A DNA stretch of 64,000 bases from Pseudobutyrivibrio sp. UBA3626 (GCA_002373675.1 DFLF01000011.1:240726-304725), one strand, 5' to 3'; positions 6,972 to 17,126 are shown, numbered from the stretch's first letter. Numbers and translations: made by a program. The notes: generated from the sequence alone by a model not told the origin.

Positions 6972-8804
6972 ATGCCAATGTATTCTGAAGAGATTATTGA
7001 GGAAATTCGTTCAAGAAACGATATTGTGGATGTAATCTCGTCATATGTACAACTTAAAAAAAGTGGCTCTAATTATTTTGGCCTTTGTCCTTTCCATAAT
7101 GAGAATTCCCCATCATTTTCAGTGACTAGAAGTAAGCAAATGTTCTATTGCTTCGGATGTCACATGGGTGGAAATGTATACACATTTCTTATGGAATATA
7201 ATAAATGCACATTTCCGGAGGCAGTAGAAGAACTGGCAGGCAGATGTGGCTATGCTCTTCCAAAGCAGCCTATGTCAAATGCGCAGAAAAAAAGGCAGAC
7301 TAAGAGGACAAAGCTTAAGAATATCTATAAGGATGCAGCTAATTTCTATTATGCAAGGCTTCATTCAAGTGGTGGCAAAGCAGGTATGGATTATTTTAGG
7401 AATAATCGTAACCTTGACAGTGAGACCATGAAGAACTTCGCTCTTGGATATGCTGATAAGAAATGGGATAGCATGTATCAGTTCCTTAAGCAGAAGGGCT
7501 ATGAAGAAGAGATTATGAAGGACTCGGGTCTTGTGGTATTTGATGAGAAGAAAGGACCAAGAGATTATTTCATTAATCGCGTGATGTTCCCCATTCTTGA
7601 TGCAAGTGGCAATCCCATAGCTCTTGGTGGACGTGTCCTTGATGATTCTAAGCCTAAGTATCTTAATTCTCGTGAAAACGAAGTGTTCGAGAAGAGAAAT
7701 ACAATATATGGCTATAATATTGCCAAAAGAACAAGGCGTGATATGTTCATATTGTGTGAAGGATATATGGATGTAATAGCTCTTCACAGAGCAGGGTTTG
7801 ATAATGCTATAGCGGCACTGGGAACAGCCCTTACCAAGCAGCATGTTAAGAAGCTTAAGGATTCACATAAGAAGATATACCTTTGCTTTGACAGTGACTT
7901 TGCCGGTGTTGATGCGGCACTTCGTGCAATTGGCATGCTTCGGCTTCTGGAAGTGGATTGCAAGGTTATAACCATGGAGGAATACAAAGACCCTGATGAA
8001 TATATTAAGGCAAAAGGTGCTGAGGCATTTGAGGAAAGAATAAAAAATGCTGAGAATAGCTTCCTTTTCTCAATAAGAAAAAGGCGAGAAGATTTTGATG
8101 TCAACGATCCTGAAGAGAATAACAGGTTCTTTCGAAATATGGCAGGGAGAATCATTACTATTCCAACAGAGATTGAGAGGGAGAATTATATTGTAGTTCT
8201 TGCCGATATGTATAATGTCAGCCCAGATAGCCTAAGAGAACTTATTCGTGATGTGTCTAAGAATAAGGATGAACTTAATGCTATAGAAGAGGAAGTGTAC
8301 AAGGGATACAGGAAGTCTGACTTCTTTAATGAAAATGATGAGCCTAAAGTAAGTACATTTCCAAAGAAGGTAGATGCAAAGAACAAAAGTAAAGAGGGCT
8401 TAAAAGAGACAGAGGGGATACTGCTTACATGGCTTCTTGATGAACCGGCTTTGTATAGTGCCATCAAAGAATATATTGACCCTATGGACTTTTCAGAGGG
8501 GCTTTATAGAGATATTGCAACAGAGATGTTTGAATCCCTGTCTGAAGATAAAGAGTTTGAACCTGCATCTATAATGTGCGCATTTGAAGATAATGAAGCT
8601 CATCAAGAGATTGCCAAGATGCTCCATACTAAGATAGAAGGATTAGAAAGTAAGAAGGACAAAGAGACTCTTCTTAAAGAAACTCTAATCAAACTAAAGA
8701 ATGAAGGCTTGAATAATGTTGATAAGACCAAGCCTGGAGCAGGAAAAAGGATTAGAAAGATTAAAGAAGATATTAGGAATTTGCGTGATATTGACCTCTT
8801 GTGA
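6972..8804 (+). CDS. dnaG: DNA primase DnaG
   Basis: It synthesises RNA primers at the replication fork. The order of domains is a CHC2 zinc-binding domain (Cys39, His42, Cys60, Cys63), the RNA polymerase domain, a TOPRIM fold with CEGYMDVIALHRAGF and CFDSDFAG, and a C-terminal helicase-binding region that starts near residue 470. A length of 610 is usual. AGAGGTG lies just before the first ATG; a second in-frame ATG at 6978 is possible. It sits between dgt and rpoD, the order seen in many clostridia, which couples replication and transcription functions. Confidence 0.96.
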   Translation: MPMYSEEIIEEIRSRNDIVDVISSYVQLKKSGSNYFGLCPFHNENSPSFSVTRSKQMFYCFGCHMGGNVYTFLMEYNKCTFPEAVEELAGRCGYALPKQPMSNAQKKRQTKRTKLKNIYKDAANFYYARLHSSGGKAGMDYFRNNRNLDSETMKNFALGYADKKWDSMYQFLKQKGYEEEIMKDSGLVVFDEKKGPRDYFINRVMFPILDASGNPIALGGRVLDDSKPKYLNSRENEVFEKRNTIYGYNIAKRTRRDMFILCEGYMDVIALHRAGFDNAIAALGTALTKQHVKKLKDSHKKIYLCFDSDFAGVDAALRAIGMLRLLEVDCKVITMEEYKDPDEYIKAKGAEAFEERIKNAENSFLFSIRKRREDFDVNDPEENNRFFRNMAGRIITIPTEIERENYIVVLADMYNVSPDSLRELIRDVSKNKDELNAIEEEVYKGYRKSDFFNENDEPKVSTFPKKVDAKNKSKEGLKETEGILLTWLLDEPALYSAIKEYIDPMDFSEGLYRDIATEMFESLSEDKEFEPASIMCAFEDNEAHQEIAKMLHTKIEGLESKKDKETLLKETLIKLKNEGLNNVDKTKPGAGKRIRKIKEDIRNLRDIDLL

Positions 8805-8925
8805 CAGGGCCTATGGTTAAAACACATTTATAAGAGGGATGAAACTCCTAATAATTAAAGCACATTTTACATATATTAAATATAGATTAAATTAACACAC
8901 CAAAACAAAAATAAAGGAGATTGTT

Positions 8926-10515
8926 ATGGCTAGAAAGAAAAAGGAAGAAATAATCGAAGAGGTTGAAGGAGTAGATGAACTCGAAGAATATGAAGAGGAA
9001 GAATTCGAGGAAGAATTTGACGAAGAATTTGATGATGAATTTGATGATGAATTTGATGAAGACGCAGATTTCGATGAGGACGAGGACTTTGAGGAAGAAT
9101 TCGACGAAATCAATGTAGAAGATGATATTCCTGAAGAAGACCTTGATAATTTCGACGAGGATATTGCTTCTATCGACGATATTAATGACGAAGACTATGA
9201 CGATGGAATAAGCGATATTGTTGGAGGTCTTAGCGGAGTTGGTGATACTGGTGAATTGGAAGGTGCCAGCGCTCCATCAGGTGATACTTTAAGCAAAGCT
9301 GAGTTCTATGAGAAGTTAGAGAAGCTTGGAGACATCGGTAAAGAGAAGGGAATAATGGAATTCCACGAGATAGAGGAATTCTTCAAGAATGATGCAGTTG
9401 ATTCAAATCTTCTAGAAGCAGCAATTGATTATCTTGAGGGTAAGCAGGTTGCTGTTATTAGAGAAGATGAGAGCGAAGAAGACCTAGATCTTGACGAAGA
9501 TGATGCAAAGGAAGCATTAGACCTTACTGTGGCAGAAGGAGTAAGCACAGAAGACCCTGTAAGAATGTATCTTAAGGATATAGGACAGGTTCAGCTTCTT
9601 ACTGCTGATGAAGAGCGTGAGCTTGCCATGAAGATGGAGGACGGAATCAAGGCAAATGAAGAGATGAAAGAACTTCAGAAGAAGCTTCGTGAAGGAACAG
9701 AAGAGGGGACAGAGAGCCCGCTTTCAGAGGAAGAGATAGAAGAACTGAAAAGAGAAATTGCTGAGAAGAGAGTAATTGTAGATGTTGGTAATGAAGCAAA
9801 GCAGAAGCTTACAGGGGCTAACCTTCGTCTTGTTGTAAGTATTGCTAAGAGATATGTTGGACGTGGCATGCTATTTCTCGATCTTATTCAGGAAGGTAAT
9901 CTTGGTCTTGTTAAGGCTGTTGAGAAGTTCGATTATACTAAGGGATACAAATTCTCCACATATGCTACATGGTGGATTAGACAGGCCATTACAAGAGCCA
10001 TTGCAGACCAGGCACGTACAATCCGTATTCCGGTTCATATGGTTGAGACAATTAATAAGCTTATTCGTGTGTCAAGACAGTTGCTACAAGAACTTGGACG
10101 CGAGGCTACATCGGAAGAAATTGCCGAAGAGATGGGTATTTCCGTAGAAAAGGTTAGAGAGATTCTTAAGATAAGTCAGGAGCCTGTATCTCTTGAGACG
10201 CCAATTGGTGAGGAGGAAGACTCTCATCTTGGCGACTTCATTCAGGATGATAACGTGCCGGTTCCGGCAGAGGCTGCAACACAGACTTTGCTTAGAGAGC
10301 AGTTAGAGGAAGTGCTAGAGACTCTTACAGAGCGCGAGAAGAAAGTGCTTATTCTTCGCTTTGGACTTGAGGATGGAAGGAGTCGTACTCTTGAAGAAGT
10401 TGGTAAGGAATTCTCAGTAACTCGTGAGCGTATAAGACAGATTGAAGCTAAGGCTTTAAGAAAACTTCGTCATCCAAGTCGTAGCAGAAAACTTAGGGAT
10501 TATCTTGAATCATAG
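8926..10515 (+). CDS. rpoD: RNA polymerase primary sigma factor with acidic N-terminal extension
   Basis: This is the housekeeping sigma factor (SigA/RpoD). Region 1.2 begins at DPVRMYLKDIGQVQLL (about 210), region 2 includes KGYKFSTYATWWIRQAITRA, and region 4.2 ends with TRERIRQIEAKALRKLRHPS. Before a recognisable region 1.1 (about 122-178) the protein carries roughly 100 extra residues rich in Asp and Glu; 35 of residues 14-63 are acidic, in repeats of the type EFDDEFDD. This makes it longer (529) than most SigA proteins. The DNA of the extension is itself repetitive. GGAGA precedes the ATG, and about 120 bases separate it from dnaG, enough for its own promoter. Confidence 0.96.
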   Translation: MARKKKEEIIEEVEGVDELEEYEEEEFEEEFDEEFDDEFDDEFDEDADFDEDEDFEEEFDEINVEDDIPEEDLDNFDEDIASIDDINDEDYDDGISDIVGGLSGVGDTGELEGASAPSGDTLSKAEFYEKLEKLGDIGKEKGIMEFHEIEEFFKNDAVDSNLLEAAIDYLEGKQVAVIREDESEEDLDLDEDDAKEALDLTVAEGVSTEDPVRMYLKDIGQVQLLTADEERELAMKMEDGIKANEEMKELQKKLREGTEEGTESPLSEEEIEELKREIAEKRVIVDVGNEAKQKLTGANLRLVVSIAKRYVGRGMLFLDLIQEGNLGLVKAVEKFDYTKGYKFSTYATWWIRQAITRAIADQARTIRIPVHMVETINKLIRVSRQLLQELGREATSEEIAEEMGISVEKVREILKISQEPVSLETPIGEEEDSHLGDFIQDDNVPVPAEAATQTLLREQLEEVLETLTEREKKVLILRFGLEDGRSRTLEEVGKEFSVTRERIRQIEAKALRKLRHPSRSRKLRDYLES

Positions 10516-10534
10516 ACTGAGAGGTTAGATATTA

Positions 10535-11245
10535 ATGATTAATCTGTCTAAGAGACTGTCTATGGTGGCGTCCCTTCTTGAAAGGGGAAATGTAATATGT
10601 GATGTGGGATGTGACCACGCTTATCTTCCTATCTATCTTATAGATAGTGGTGTGTTTGATAAGGCGCTTGCATTAGATATTAATGAGGGACCACTAGATA
10701 AAGCAAGAGACAATATAATTAAATACAATATGGAATCAGAGATTGAGACTCGTCTTAGTGATGGCGTTAGAAATCTTCGCACAAAGGAAACTGATGCCTT
10801 GACTATATGTGGCATGGGCGGAAATGTGATGATACATATATTCGAAGAAGGAAGGGATATTATAAGAGATATTAATCAGGTGATTATCCAGCCTCAAAGT
10901 GAATATATGAAGCTATATGACTTTCTTATCAGAAATGGCTATAGTATAGATGACGAGGTGGCTACAATTGATTTGGATAAATTCTATTTTGCATGGAAGA
11001 TAAGATATATAGGACGTAATCCACAATTGTTAAATGCTAAGTTAATTAATCTGGGATTCTATTATAGTGAAGTTCTATCAGAGAAAAGAGACGAGATATA
11101 TAGAAAGTATCTTGTCTCTTATTATAATTCTATAGAAAAGGCTATAGAGACTATGAAGGTTAATTCCCCCCACAATAAGAGGATTAATATTTTAATAAAA
11201 GAAATGGAAACTATAGATAAAATGTTAAATCAGTATTATAATTAA
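10535..11245 (+). CDS. trmK: tRNA (adenine(22)-N(1))-methyltransferase TrmK
   Basis: An S-adenosylmethionine-dependent methyltransferase that modifies A22 of tRNA. The cofactor site is visible in ICDVGCDHAYLPIYL and the acidic residue after strand 2 in ALDINEGPLDKAR; TICGMGGNVM is the family's motif IV region. The length of 236 is typical of the COG2384 family. It follows rpoD by 19 bases and is followed by the NIF3 gene, an arrangement common in Firmicutes, where the two are nearly always adjacent. Confidence 0.93.
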   Translation: MINLSKRLSMVASLLERGNVICDVGCDHAYLPIYLIDSGVFDKALALDINEGPLDKARDNIIKYNMESEIETRLSDGVRNLRTKETDALTICGMGGNVMIHIFEEGRDIIRDINQVIIQPQSEYMKLYDFLIRNGYSIDDEVATIDLDKFYFAWKIRYIGRNPQLLNAKLINLGFYYSEVLSEKRDEIYRKYLVSYYNSIEKAIETMKVNSPHNKRINILIKEMETIDKMLNQYYN

Positions 11246-11283
11246 GATAATAATTGAGTAACAGATTATTATTAGGGGGTATT

Positions 11284-12060
11284 ATGACAGTAAAAGACAT
11301 AATTGACAAATTAGAGAAGCAATCACCGCCTGATGCCGCAATGGAATGGGATAATGTAGGACTTCTTGTTGGCGATGAAAGGAAAGTAGTTAAGAAGATA
11401 TACATTGCATTAGATGCAACGGACGAGGTTGTAGCTAAAGCTATCGAAGCAAAGGCAGATATGTTAATAACCCATCATCCGCTTATTTTCTCTGGTATGA
11501 GAAGAGTTGCACAGGATGACTTCGTTGGAAGAAGAGTTATAGCGCTTGTTAAGAATGATATTGCATATTATGCCCTCCATACTAATTTTGATGTGTACGG
11601 AATGGGAGCTCTTGCGCAGGAGACGCTAGGACTGGATGATGCTCTTCCACTTGATATTCTGCATGGAGAAGAGGGGATAGGAAGAATAGGTAATCTTGCT
11701 GTTCCAATTAAGCTTAAGAAGCTGGCATCTGAAGTCAAGAAGAAATTCAGTATTGACGCAGTAAGAGTGTATGGAGATATAGATTCTAAGGTACAGAAGA
11801 TAGCTATAAGTCCAGGCTCTGGCAAAAGCGAGATTGACAATGCTGTGGAGCAAGGAGCTGATGTTCTTATTACCGGTGATATTGGACACCATGATGGAAT
11901 TGACTGCGTTGCCAGGGGGATGGCGATTATAGACGCTGGTCATTATGGATTAGAGCATTTATTCATTGATTACATAGCTTACTATCTGGGAGAAGAATGT
12001 AAGAATAACAAGGTTAAGATATTTAAAGAGGAAATGTGTAATCCATACGAGACATTGTAG
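11284..12060 (+). CDS. NIF3-like dinuclear metal centre protein
   Basis: A member of the NIF3/YbgI/YqfO family, which forms hexameric rings with a two-metal site; the exact reaction remains uncertain in the field. Metal ligands are visible in LITHHPLIF and YYALHTNFDV, and later in GDIGHHDGID and DAGHYGLEHLF. At 258 residues it is the short form without the inserted PII-like domain seen in some Bacillus proteins. The ATG at 11284 has AGGGGG upstream; a TTG thirty bases before it is in frame but has no ribosome site. Confidence 0.9.
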   Translation: MTVKDIIDKLEKQSPPDAAMEWDNVGLLVGDERKVVKKIYIALDATDEVVAKAIEAKADMLITHHPLIFSGMRRVAQDDFVGRRVIALVKNDIAYYALHTNFDVYGMGALAQETLGLDDALPLDILHGEEGIGRIGNLAVPIKLKKLASEVKKKFSIDAVRVYGDIDSKVQKIAISPGSGKSEIDNAVEQGADVLITGDIGHHDGIDCVARGMAIIDAGHYGLEHLFIDYIAYYLGEECKNNKVKIFKEEMCNPYETL

Positions 12061-12096
12061 ATATGCTCACTTAATACACTTTTGGGGGAAAGACAT

Positions 12097-13782
12097 ATGG
12101 AGAAGAGTTATAAGATTACAGTAGGGGATGTTACAAAAGAATATCCGTCTGGTACCAGAATAATTGATATTGCAAGAGAATTTCAGAAGCCTGAAGACTA
12201 TCCAATTATTATAAGTGAATATAATAACTCGCTTAAGGAGTTAAACAGTCCTCTTGTTGAAGATGGAATAATCAAGTTCTATACTACCAGTAATAAGAAT
12301 GGGCGTAAGACTTATAGAAGAAGTGTTGTGTTGCTTTTGCAGAAGGCTGTATATGATTTATTTGGAAGCTTTGAATATGATGTGCATGTTCTTCGCTCCA
12401 TTGACAATGGTTATTTCTGCCAGTTGGTGAGGCAGGGCTCTGAGGATGAAGAGAAGACAATTGTAGAAGCATCAGATGAATTTGTTGACAAAGTTGAAAG
12501 AAGAATGCATGAACTTGTAGAAGAGAATCTTCCTATCGAGAAAGTCGTTATGAAGACTAAGAAAGCTATGAAGATTTTTCATGATTTACATATGTACGAG
12601 AAAGAGTCTCTTCTAAGATATAGAACCAGCTCTAATATAAATGTCTATAGATTAGGGGAATGTTATGACTATTTCTATGGTTATATGGCTCCATCTACAG
12701 GATACTTAGAAGTCTTTAGAATTGAGAAATTCCAGGATGGTTTCGTTGTACAGTTTCCTGGAAGATTTACAAGTGAGATTCGACCATTTAATCCTTCTAT
12801 GAAGCTTTGTAGGGAACTTAATCTGACTTCAGAGTGGTCTCTCAGAATAGGAATTAATTCCGTTGCTGCACTTAATGACAGTATAGTTAATGGAAGAGGA
12901 AGAGATGTCATCCTTATTAACGAAGCCTTTATGGAGAAGCAGATAAGTGATATTGCCCGTGCAATTTACGAGAACAGAAGTAAGAAATTCATTATGATTG
13001 CCGGACCATCCTCATCAGGTAAGACCACGTTTTCTCATAAGCTGTCTACTGTTCTTAGAGGTCTTGGATTATGTCCTCATCCAATTCCCCTTGATGATTA
13101 TTACGTTGACAGAGACAAGATTCCTCTTGATGAATTCGGCGAGAAAGATTTTGAAGCTGTAGAGGGTATTGATATTGAACTGTTTAATAAAGATATGCTT
13201 AGTCTTCTTAAGGGAGAAAGGGTTCTTCTTCCCACATTTAACTTTAAGACAGGAAAGCGGGAATATAACAACAAATACATGCAGCTTGGGGAAGATGATG
13301 TACTTGTAATTGAAGGAATTCACGGTCTTAATGACAGATTATCACATTCTCTTCCAAGGGAGAATAAATACAAGATTTATATAAGCGCATTAACACAGCT
13401 TTCCATAGATGAACATAACCCTTTATCTACTGCTGATGCAAGGCTTATTAGGCGAATTGTAAGGGATTCAAGAAGTCGTGGAACATCGGCGCAGGGAACA
13501 CTTGCCATGTGGGATTCTGTAAGAAGAGGGGAGACTAAGAACATATTTACATTTCAGGAAGATGCAGACTTTATAATTAATTCCGCTTTGATATATGAAT
13601 TATCCGTTCTGAAAGTGTATGCTTTGCCACAATTATATGCAGTTGATCCATCGTCACCAGAGTATATAGAAGCTCATAGATTAATCAAATTACTAGAATA
13701 TTTTATGCCACTTCCAAGTGACGATGTACCTAATACCTCAATTATCAGGGAATTTATTGGCGGAGGAGTATATAGAGTATAA
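12097..13782 (+). CDS. Nucleoside kinase with N-terminal TGS-like domain
   Basis: A two-part protein of 561 residues. The N-terminal 60 residues form a TGS/ubiquitin-like domain (KITVGDVTKEYPSGTRIIDI), and the following part resembles the threonyl-tRNA synthetase editing-type module. The C-terminal half is a uridine kinase-like P-loop domain with GPSSSGKTTFSHKL and DDYYVDR. Such fusions are annotated as nucleoside or uridine kinase in clostridia and thermotogas. ATG 12097 follows GGGGGAAAG. It is the last gene of this operon before the RNase P RNA. Nucleoside phosphorylation is inferred from the P-loop domain; the role of the N-terminal domains is not known. Confidence 0.88.
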   Translation: MEKSYKITVGDVTKEYPSGTRIIDIAREFQKPEDYPIIISEYNNSLKELNSPLVEDGIIKFYTTSNKNGRKTYRRSVVLLLQKAVYDLFGSFEYDVHVLRSIDNGYFCQLVRQGSEDEEKTIVEASDEFVDKVERRMHELVEENLPIEKVVMKTKKAMKIFHDLHMYEKESLLRYRTSSNINVYRLGECYDYFYGYMAPSTGYLEVFRIEKFQDGFVVQFPGRFTSEIRPFNPSMKLCRELNLTSEWSLRIGINSVAALNDSIVNGRGRDVILINEAFMEKQISDIARAIYENRSKKFIMIAGPSSSGKTTFSHKLSTVLRGLGLCPHPIPLDDYYVDRDKIPLDEFGEKDFEAVEGIDIELFNKDMLSLLKGERVLLPTFNFKTGKREYNNKYMQLGEDDVLVIEGIHGLNDRLSHSLPRENKYKIYISALTQLSIDEHNPLSTADARLIRRIVRDSRSRGTSAQGTLAMWDSVRRGETKNIFTFQEDADFIINSALIYELSVLKVYALPQLYAVDPSSPEYIEAHRLIKLLEYFMPLPSDDVPNTSIIREFIGGGVYRV

Positions 13783-13844
13783 TAAAACCATTTCTTAAAA
13801 GCTTTAATTAATGATTTTGTTTTTAATATTATGTGGAATTATGA

Positions 13845-13850
13845 TATAAT
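13845..13850 (+). promoter_or_regulatory. Putative -10 box for rnpB
   Basis: A perfect TATAAT preceded by ATGA lies ten bases upstream of the predicted RNase P RNA 5' end. No good -35 is visible at standard spacing (TTGTTT at 13818 is 21 bases away), so the box may work as an extended -10. Confidence 0.6.
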
Positions 13851-13859
13851 TAGATGGTG

Positions 13860-14219
13860 TTAGTGCGAAAAGTGGTCGCGTATGCATTATGGGATTCACA
13901 CTTGGTGAATTTTAGCATATGAGGAAAGTCCGGGCTTCGCAGGGCAGGATGCCGGATAACGTCCGGTGGAGGCAACTCTAAGGAAAGTGCAACAGAAAGT
14001 ATACTACCATATGTATATATGGAAAAGGTGAAATGGCAGTGTAAGAGACTACCGCTTATCTGGTAACAGGTAAGGCATTGTAAACCCCATCCGAAGCAAC
14101 TCAAATATGGGTAGATACGGCGGCCCGTCGTTACTCATGGTATGAGGCTTAAGACAATTGGCGACAGTTGTAACAGATAGATGATCACTCTAGACAGAAC
14201 CCGGCTTACTTCGCGCTAA
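13860..14219 (+). ncRNA. rnpB: RNase P RNA (type A)
   Basis: This is the catalytic RNA that removes 5' leaders from pre-tRNAs. Signature stretches are visible in order: GAGGAAAGTCCGGGCT, ACAGAAA, GGTAACAGGTAAGG with the preceding GAGACTACCGC, GTAAACCCC, ATAGATGATCAC and ACAGAACCCGGCTTA. The ends pair as helix P1 (TTAGTGCGA at 13860 with TCGCGCTAA ending at 14219). The fold looks like the ancestral type A form rather than the Bacillus type B form, as expected in clostridia. No strong terminator follows, and pilB starts 57 bases downstream. Confidence 0.95.
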
Positions 14220-14276
14220 GTTTTGCTTTTGCAGAACATAGTATTACATCACAATACAGTTATATGGTGAGGGGAA

Positions 14277-15974
14277 ATGAGAAGAGAACGTAAACGTATG
14301 GGGGATATGCTCCTAGATGAGGGGCTAGTCACTGAAGAACAAATCGAATTCGCCTTAAAGGAAGCGAAAGCTGATGGAATGCTTCTTGGCGAGAAATTAA
14401 TTCAACTTGGCTATGTTACACAGGAAAGTGTGGCAGATGCTTTATCTAACCAATTAGGACTTCCAAGAGTTCATCTTGAAGAATATAAGATTAATGAGGA
14501 ATTACTGAAGACTATTCCAGGTGAAGTGCTTCGTAAGTTTGTAATGATTCCTCTAGATTATTCCAAGAATAATATTAATATGGTTAAGGTCGCAATGGCT
14601 GATCCTATGGACATGAAGGCATTTGACGATTTTACTATCGTAACCAATCTTCAGGTTGACCCTTGCGTGGCTTCAAGATTCGAGATTGAATCTGCTCTTG
14701 ATAAATATTATACAGATGATGAGACAAGAAAGGTTATGGAACGTTTCAAGTCTGAACATCGTCGCGATTTTGGAGAAGAAGAGGAAGAAGATGATGTATT
14801 ATCTGACCAGGTGGATAATTCTCCTGTTGTACAATTAGTTCGTCAGATGATGCAGCAGGCTGCAAGACAGCGTGCTTCCGATATTCATATAGAGGCGTTA
14901 GAGAATGCTATAAGAGTTCGCTTTCGTATTGATGGTGTCCTTCACGAGAGATTTCGCTATGAGACAGAGATGGCTAATGCTATTACTGCTCGTATCAAGA
15001 TTGTATCTGGAATGGACATTTCCGAGAAAAGAAAACCTCAGGATGGTCGTATGTCAATGGTGGTTGATCATGTAGAATATGATGTCCGTGTGTCAATGCT
15101 TCCCACTGTATTTGGCGAGAAATGCGTTATGCGTCTTGCACAGAAGAAAGCCCTTAACAGAGACAAGAGAGACCTGGGACTTACACCAGAGGATGAGGAG
15201 AAATTCAACAAGTTATTAAAGAACCCTAATGGAATCTTTCTTGTTACCGGTCCTACAGGTTCTGGTAAGTCCACAACACTTTACACTGTGTTAAATGAAC
15301 TTAACTCAGAGGACGTTAATATTGTAACAGTAGAGGACCCTGTAGAAGCCAACATTTATGGAGTCAATCAGGTACAGGTTAATACCAAGGCTGAGCTTAC
15401 ATTTGCATCAGCCCTTCGTTCCATACTGAGACAGGATCCGGACATAATTATGATTGGTGAGATTCGTGACGGTGAGACTGCGGAGATTGCTGTTCAGGCA
15501 TCAGTTACAGGACACCTTGTTGTATCTACGCTTCATACTAATTCATCAGCAGGTGCTATGAGTCGTCTAATGGATATGGGTGTTGACAGCTACCTACTTG
15601 CAGATTCCATATTCGGTGTTATTGCACAGCGTCTTGTTAGAAGGCTTTGTGATGAATGTAAGGAAGAAGTTGAAGCTTCCATTGAAGAGAAGCATCTTAT
15701 GGGACTTGACGAATCTAAGCCATACAAGATGTATAAGCCTTGTGGTTGCGATAAATGTGGCCAGACAGGCTATAGTGGTCGAATTGGTGTATACGAGATA
15801 CTTACAGTTACACCTAGAGTCAAAGAAATGATTCATAAAGGAAGCTCAGCTGACGATATAAAGGATGTGGCAGTATCAGAGGGTATGGTAACTCTTCGTG
15901 AAAATGCTCTTAAGTTAGTTGATAAAGGTATCACTTCATTCCAGGAAGTAATGAGAATAACATTTGAGAACTAG
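14277..15974 (+). CDS. pilB: Type IV pilus assembly ATPase PilB
   Basis: The hexameric ATPase that drives pilus extension. The N-terminal T2SSE domain covers about residues 1-150, then the catalytic domain shows Walker A GPTGSGKS at 325-332, an Asp box around 350, Walker B DPDIIMIGEIRD from 387 and the His box VVSTLHTN. A zinc-binding set of Cys (CDECKEE, CGCDKCGQTG) lies at about 457-505, as in PilB/GspE. A length of 565 is usual. GGTGAGG precedes the ATG. It opens a long pilus locus and is followed by pilT after nine bases. Confidence 0.95.
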   Translation: MRRERKRMGDMLLDEGLVTEEQIEFALKEAKADGMLLGEKLIQLGYVTQESVADALSNQLGLPRVHLEEYKINEELLKTIPGEVLRKFVMIPLDYSKNNINMVKVAMADPMDMKAFDDFTIVTNLQVDPCVASRFEIESALDKYYTDDETRKVMERFKSEHRRDFGEEEEEDDVLSDQVDNSPVVQLVRQMMQQAARQRASDIHIEALENAIRVRFRIDGVLHERFRYETEMANAITARIKIVSGMDISEKRKPQDGRMSMVVDHVEYDVRVSMLPTVFGEKCVMRLAQKKALNRDKRDLGLTPEDEEKFNKLLKNPNGIFLVTGPTGSGKSTTLYTVLNELNSEDVNIVTVEDPVEANIYGVNQVQVNTKAELTFASALRSILRQDPDIIMIGEIRDGETAEIAVQASVTGHLVVSTLHTNSSAGAMSRLMDMGVDSYLLADSIFGVIAQRLVRRLCDECKEEVEASIEEKHLMGLDESKPYKMYKPCGCDKCGQTGYSGRIGVYEILTVTPRVKEMIHKGSSADDIKDVAVSEGMVTLRENALKLVDKGITSFQEVMRITFEN

Positions 15975-15983
15975 GAGAATATC

Positions 15984-17099
15984 ATGCCGATAGTTGCACC
16001 GGTCTCTACACAATCTGTAGAAGAGCTTGATCCTAAGCTACAGAAGTTTGTAGAGATTCTTACAGAAGCCAAAAAACTTAATAGTTCAGATATACATCTT
16101 GCACCGGCATCCCCGGTTATGTTGCGAGTTGACGGTGTATTAATACCCATGGAGGGCATGGCATTTAAGCCTTTCGAGATTGACGAACTTCTAGAAGTAA
16201 TGCTTGATGAATCACAGCTTACTGAACTAGAAGAGATGGGGGAACTAGACTTTGCATATTCAGTACCTGGATTTTCCCGTCTTAGGTTAAATGTGTTCAG
16301 ACAACGTGGTACTTATGCAATGGCTCTTCGTATATTATCATTTGAAGTGCCGGATGCTGAGAAGATTGGTCTGCCACAGTCGGTAATTAATCTTGCTGAT
16401 AAGAAGAGAGGACTTGTACTTGTTACAGGAGCCACAGGTTCAGGTAAGTCAACTACACTCGCGGCACTTATTAGTAAGATTGCAAAGACTTATGCCAAAA
16501 CCATTATTACGTTAGAAGATCCAATAGAATATCTGCATAAGCATGGTAAGGGAATAGTGCTTCAACGTGAGATTGGATATGATTCTAAGTCATATGCTAA
16601 TGCATTAAGAGCTGCCTTAAGACAAGACCCTGATGTAATTCTTGTGGGAGAGATGAGAGATTTAGAGACAATCGAGACAGCTATTACTGCAGCAGAGACA
16701 GGACATTTAGTATTCTCAACTTTGCATACTAATTCCGCTGCTTCTACGATTGATAGAATAATAGACGTATTTCCACCATACCAGCAGCAACAGATTCGAG
16801 TACAGCTTGCATCAGTTCTGCAGGGAGTTATTGCACAACAGCTTCTTCCTGTGGATGGTGGTAAAGGAAGAGTTGCAGCATTTGAGGTTATGCTTTCTAA
16901 TCCTGCAATATCTAACCTTATTAGAGAAGGGAAAGCATTCCAGATACCTTCTACAATCCAGACAAGCAAGAGGGAAGGTATGATTACAATGGATGACGCT
17001 ATATATGAACTGTATATGAAGGGCGCAGTATCGGGAGAAGATGCCATAAGCTTTTCTCATGATCAAGAGTCCATGATGAGAAAGATTAATATTTTTTGA
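15984..17099 (+). CDS. pilT: Type IV pilus retraction ATPase PilT
   Basis: The motor that depolymerises the pilus and powers twitching. Walker A GATGSGKS lies at 149-156, Walker B in DPDVILVGEMRD, the His box in LVFSTLHTNSAA, and the C-terminal AIRNLIRE-type motif appears as AISNLIREGK. The length of 371 fits PilT and is shorter than PilB because it lacks the N-terminal domain and zinc site. The presence of both pilB and pilT argues for dynamic, retractable pili rather than only a pseudopilus. Confidence 0.95.
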   Translation: MPIVAPVSTQSVEELDPKLQKFVEILTEAKKLNSSDIHLAPASPVMLRVDGVLIPMEGMAFKPFEIDELLEVMLDESQLTELEEMGELDFAYSVPGFSRLRLNVFRQRGTYAMALRILSFEVPDAEKIGLPQSVINLADKKRGLVLVTGATGSGKSTTLAALISKIAKTYAKTIITLEDPIEYLHKHGKGIVLQREIGYDSKSYANALRAALRQDPDVILVGEMRDLETIETAITAAETGHLVFSTLHTNSAASTIDRIIDVFPPYQQQQIRVQLASVLQGVIAQQLLPVDGGKGRVAAFEVMLSNPAISNLIREGKAFQIPSTIQTSKREGMITMDDAIYELYMKGAVSGEDAISFSHDQESMMRKINIF

Positions 17100-17126
17100 T
17101 AAGTTATATTCTTTGGGGAGAAAAAG

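Noticed and set aside
8892..9113. Ser-rich reading frame on the minus strand
   Set aside because: It is the antisense of the acidic repeats in the sigma factor gene and ends in no recognisable protein.
13850..14104. Minus-strand frame across the RNase P RNA
   Set aside because: The region is clearly the rnpB gene; the frame is chance.
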